64,000 nt of DNA from Cetobacterium_A somerae. GTDB taxonomy: Bacteria; Fusobacteriota; Fusobacteriia; Fusobacteriales; Fusobacteriaceae. This document shows positions 63,403 through 64,000 of the stretch, piece after piece. Under the pieces are notes generated by a model that was not told the DNA's origin, did no database searches, and saw only the letters and a program-made list of their open reading frames with translations. The position numbers and the translations under genes were made by a program. The stretch is from NCBI RefSeq assembly GCF_044784365.2, contig NZ_CP173065.2; one strand, 5' to 3'. Each line of letters opens with the position of its first letter. The stretch's first letter is position 1.

Positions 63403-64000
63403 TCAACTCATCCTTTTTAGTATGGCACTTTGTGCTGATGCAACTATTGCAATTGGAACTCTAAACGGTGAACAACTAACATAATTGAATCCTAACTCAT
63501 TGAAATACTCAATACTCTTAGGATCTCCCCCGTGCTCTCCACAAACTCCTATTTTTATATTTGGTTTTACGCTTTGACCTAACTCTTTAGCTAAAACTAT
63601 TAATTTACCAACTCCACGTGTATCTATTGATTGAAATGGATCTCTTTTCATTATATTTTTAGCTTTGTAATGATCTATAAACTTTATAGAGTCATCTCTT
63701 GATATTCCATATGTTGTTTGAGTTAAATCATTCGTTCCAAATGAGAAAAATGCGCTTTCTTCAGCAATTTCATTAGCTATTAAACAAGCTCTTGGTAGTT
63801 CCATCATAGTACCTAATTTATAATCTATCTTCTCATTTTTTTCTTCAAAGACTTTTTCAATCTCTTTTAAAATTCCCTCTTTTATATATTTAAACTCACT
63901 AATACCTCCAATAAAAGGTATCATTATCTCTATTTCACAACTCCCGCCCTCTCCTTTACACTCAATAGCTGACTCTATTATAGCTCTTGCTTGCATCTCA
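63403..64000 (-). CDS. ppdK: Pyruvate, phosphate dikinase, C-terminal part (cut by window edge)
   Basis: The last 199 or so residues of PPDK. The frame stays open to the window edge, where E-M-Q-A-R-A-I matches the family. Motifs include M-I-P-F-I-G-G, G-T-M-M-E-L-P-R-A, F-F-S-F-G-T-N-D-L-T-Q-T-T-Y-G and the catalytic cysteine in G-V-C-G-E-H-G-G-D. PPDK makes phosphoenolpyruvate from pyruvate, ATP and phosphate; the neighbour fbp completes a gluconeogenic pair. The N-terminal domains lie outside the window. Confidence 0.95.
   Translation of the reverse strand, partial: EMQARAIIESAIECKGEGGSCEIEIMIPFIGGISEFKYIKEGILKEIEKVFEEKNEKIDYKLGTMMELPRACLIANEIAEESAFFSFGTNDLTQTTYGISRDDSIKFIDHYKAKNIMKRDPFQSIDTRGVGKLIVLAKELGQSVKPNIKIGVCGEHGGDPKSIEYFNELGFNYVSCSPFRVPIAIVASAQSAILKRMS

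Noticed and set aside
1..64000. CRISPR arrays, tRNA or rRNA genes, insertion sequences, prophage genes, integrative elements
   Set aside because: None seen on either strand; the window reads as stable core chromosome. The XerC-like gene sits in a conserved housekeeping order and is not evidence of an integrated element.

Overview
The window is very AT-rich, gene-dense bacterial chromosome. Almost everything is on the minus strand; ogt and htpG are the only plus-strand genes. The organism looks like an anaerobic, Gram-negative-type member of the Fusobacteriota (Fusobacterium/Cetobacterium-like). The evidence is lipopolysaccharide export (LptF, LptG, LptB, a long LptC/LptA-like protein), a core-oligosaccharide cluster and a TonB-dependent receptor, found together with low-GC anaerobe genes: class III fructose-bisphosphatase, RicT, YqeH, TrmFO, the dprA-topA-trmFO-xerC order, pyruvate formate-lyase and pyruvate:ferredoxin oxidoreductase. 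The genus is inferred from gene content only; no rRNA or tRNA gene is present.

Layout, left to right. (1) 1-6.2 kb: M16 peptidase (cut by the edge), lptG, lptF, cvpA, a PUA-type 23S rRNA methyltransferase and alr. (2) 6.2-17.6 kb: secF, secD, ruvX, alaS, lptB, a 918-residue LptC/LptA-like protein and mutS. (3) 17.6-22.9 kb: dusB, tsaD, pflA and pflB, with clear promoters and terminators. (4) 23-29.8 kb: a lipopolysaccharide core operon (GT2, three GT9 enzymes, a core kinase) that runs directly into recA, recX and plsC. (5) 29.9-36 kb: nifJ, ackA and pta, which with pflBA convert pyruvate to acetyl-CoA, acetyl phosphate, acetate and ATP. (6) 36-51.6 kb: housekeeping run of ftsY, an FAD oxidoreductase, a pseudopilin-like gene, yqeH, a xerC-like gene, trmFO, topA, dprA, a TPR lipid-envelope-type secreted protein, xseA, uvrB, a frameshifted trmN6 and ricT. 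(7) 51.6-55.6 kb: a corrinoid uptake locus with a cobalamin riboswitch, a BtuB-like receptor, a BtuF-like binding protein and an overlapping TIM-barrel gene. (8) 55.7-59.6 kb: ogt, putP and a tcdA-flavodoxin-rhodanese operon. (9) 59.6-64 kb: htpG with a CIRCE-like operator, then ppdK (cut by the edge) and fbp, a gluconeogenic pair.

The most interesting item is the 322-base stretch between the rhodanese gene and putP. It holds a promoter, a 19-codon leader peptide ending Q-P-I-P-P-R, and a set of mutually exclusive RNA pairings ending in a strong terminator just before the proline symporter gene. The geometry is that of a ribosome-mediated, proline-sensing transcription attenuator. Other points worth a second look are trmN6, broken by one base inside an A-tract that is also an in-frame -1 slippery heptamer; a XerC-like recombinase lacking its first catalytic arginine; a multi-repeat LptC/LptA-like bridge protein; and a cysteine-rich insert in the pyruvate:ferredoxin oxidoreductase.

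Many start codons were moved from the longest reading frame to the codon that follows a good ribosome binding site. These are alr, secD, recA, nifJ, ackA, pta, the FAD oxidoreductase, trmFO, topA, the BtuF-like gene, putP and htpG.
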